Source of the DNA: Tillandsia leiboldiana
Taxonomy: Eukaryota; Streptophyta; Magnoliopsida; Poales; Bromeliaceae
Direction of reading: 5' to 3'
Length of the DNA: 64,000 nucleotides
NCBI GenBank assembly: GCA_029204045.2
Contig: CM055060.1
Coordinates: forward strand, 54,726,177-54,790,176
Shown: positions 62,880 through 64,000 of the stretch, one piece after another
Layout: every line of letters starts with the position of its first letter
Position numbering within the stretch: position 1 is the first letter of the stretch
The notes under the pieces: model-generated
Database searches by the model: none
What the model was told of the DNA's origin: nothing
The model's input: the letters and a program-made list of their open reading frames with translations, nothing else
Made by a program: the position numbers and the translations under genes

Positions 62880-63137
62880 CACTACAACAAAATTAGATTA
62901 TAGGGACACATGTTTGTGACATTTTTGTATAAGTATCCTATCTATATTTCATCTATATCCAAAATTAGATTATAGGAATACATTTTTAGGACACATTATA
63001 AAAATATGTCGCTATACACCCTAGCGACGACACATATAGCAACGCTTACAAAAAGTGTCGGTATTTTTGTCAGCGACACTTTTTTTAAATTTTAGAAACA
63101 CTTAAAAATATCGCTATGGTCTAATTTTGTTGTAGTG
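62880..63137. mobile_element. CACTA-type MITE (well-preserved copy)
   Basis: The 258-bp element has inverted ends CACTACAACAAAATTAGA and TCTAATTTTGTTGTAGTG and a 3-bp duplication, GTT (62877-62879 and 63138-63140). Inside is a hairpin TCGCTATACACCCTAGCGAC and the pair AGTGTCGGTATTTTTGTCAG / CGACACTTTTTTTA. No transposase is present. Confidence 0.93.
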
Positions 63138-63498
63138 GTTTAGTACTGTTGTTATTTTTTTAATATTAATTTTATATAATTTGACGTATTGAAAAAAATT
63201 ATTATTATTATAGTTGGTTAACAATCAATGCATGTGACTAAATGATAAGTTATTTAATTTTTTATTTTTTTGTTGCTCAGTAAATATTTTAGATAAAAGA
63301 ATTATATCAGATAAGGAGTAATTACTTTTAAATAAATCGACTAATTTAACAACTGTCCTTAATATTAAACTAAAATTAATATGGACAGAGGAACGTTTTA
63401 TTTGATTTCATCAATTTTTTTGTCAAAATAAATTACATATAATTAGAGATGCTAATGAATAGATTTCTTCATATGTGATAATGTCAAATGTTTGTCTC

Positions 63499-63861
<363 letters not shown>

Positions 63862-63901
63862 AATCTCTATTTTCCATTTCGAAACAAAACATTGTGAACA
63901 A

Positions 63902-63967
63902 TTTCTTAAAAAATTATTAAAAGATAAATATCAATTTCTTAAAAAATTATTAAAAGATAAATATCAA
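63902..63967. repeat. 33-bp tandem duplication
   Basis: A unit starting TTTCTTAAAAAATTATTAAA and ending TATCAA occurs twice with no difference seen. Confidence 0.9.
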
Positions 63968-64000
63968 TACGTAATTAATTTCTTAATTTAGTAAAATAAA

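Overview
The window is nuclear DNA from a flowering plant, most likely a monocot. Genes are split by GT-AG introns. The 14-3-3 gene has a very GC-rich first exon in an AT-rich background, a pattern typical of commelinid monocots. The spaces between genes are full of plant-type MITEs, TRIMs and (TA)n tracts. I cannot name the species.

Six protein-coding genes can be rebuilt exon by exon with the reading frame kept across every junction: (1) an FKBP12 prolyl isomerase, + strand, 1645-3499, 5 exons, 112 aa; (2) a 22-exon gene for a large conserved plant protein of unknown function, - strand, 17142-4337, about 1248 aa, related by memory to Arabidopsis At5g65440/At4g24610; (3) a 14-3-3 protein, + strand, 24010-28435, 4 exons, 250 aa; (4) a D2/D4-type cyclin D, + strand, 43314-45074, 6 exons, 359 aa; (5) a small PHD-like zinc-finger protein, - strand, 49435-48849, 2 exons, 151 aa; (6) a GEM-like GRAM-domain protein closest to GER5, + strand, 55025-56967, 4 exons, 275 aa. 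FKBP12 and the large gene are convergent, with about 840 bp between their stop codons. The six genes do not form a pathway. They are ordinary single plant genes.

Mobile DNA makes up most of the recognisable remainder. A 5'-truncated LINE sits antisense in an intron of the large gene and has a 12-bp target-site duplication. A complete 595-bp TRIM retrotransposon sits in intron 2 of the 14-3-3 gene, with paired LTRs, an initiator-Met primer site and a 5-bp duplication. Short MULE-type MITEs (9-bp duplications) occur at about 18, 20, 23, 42, 51 and 54 kb, and the 18-kb copy is split by a hAT-type element with a perfect 8-bp duplication. Two CACTA-type MITEs, one Harbinger-type element and a family of hairpin MITEs bordered by (TA)n tracts complete the set. 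Long (TA)n tracts are absent from 1-18 kb and frequent from 19 to 64 kb.

Region by region: 1-17.7 kb is gene space; 17.7-24 kb is AT-rich nested repeats; 24-28.5 kb is the 14-3-3 gene; 28.5-43 kb is intergenic with a second LINE fragment and LTR remnants; 43-45 kb is cyclin D; 45-57 kb holds the PHD and GRAM genes among repeats; 57-64 kb is repeats. I found no new multi-gene system. The most informative observations are the dated insertion events and a 78-nt in-frame intron in cyclin D that a gene caller could read as coding.
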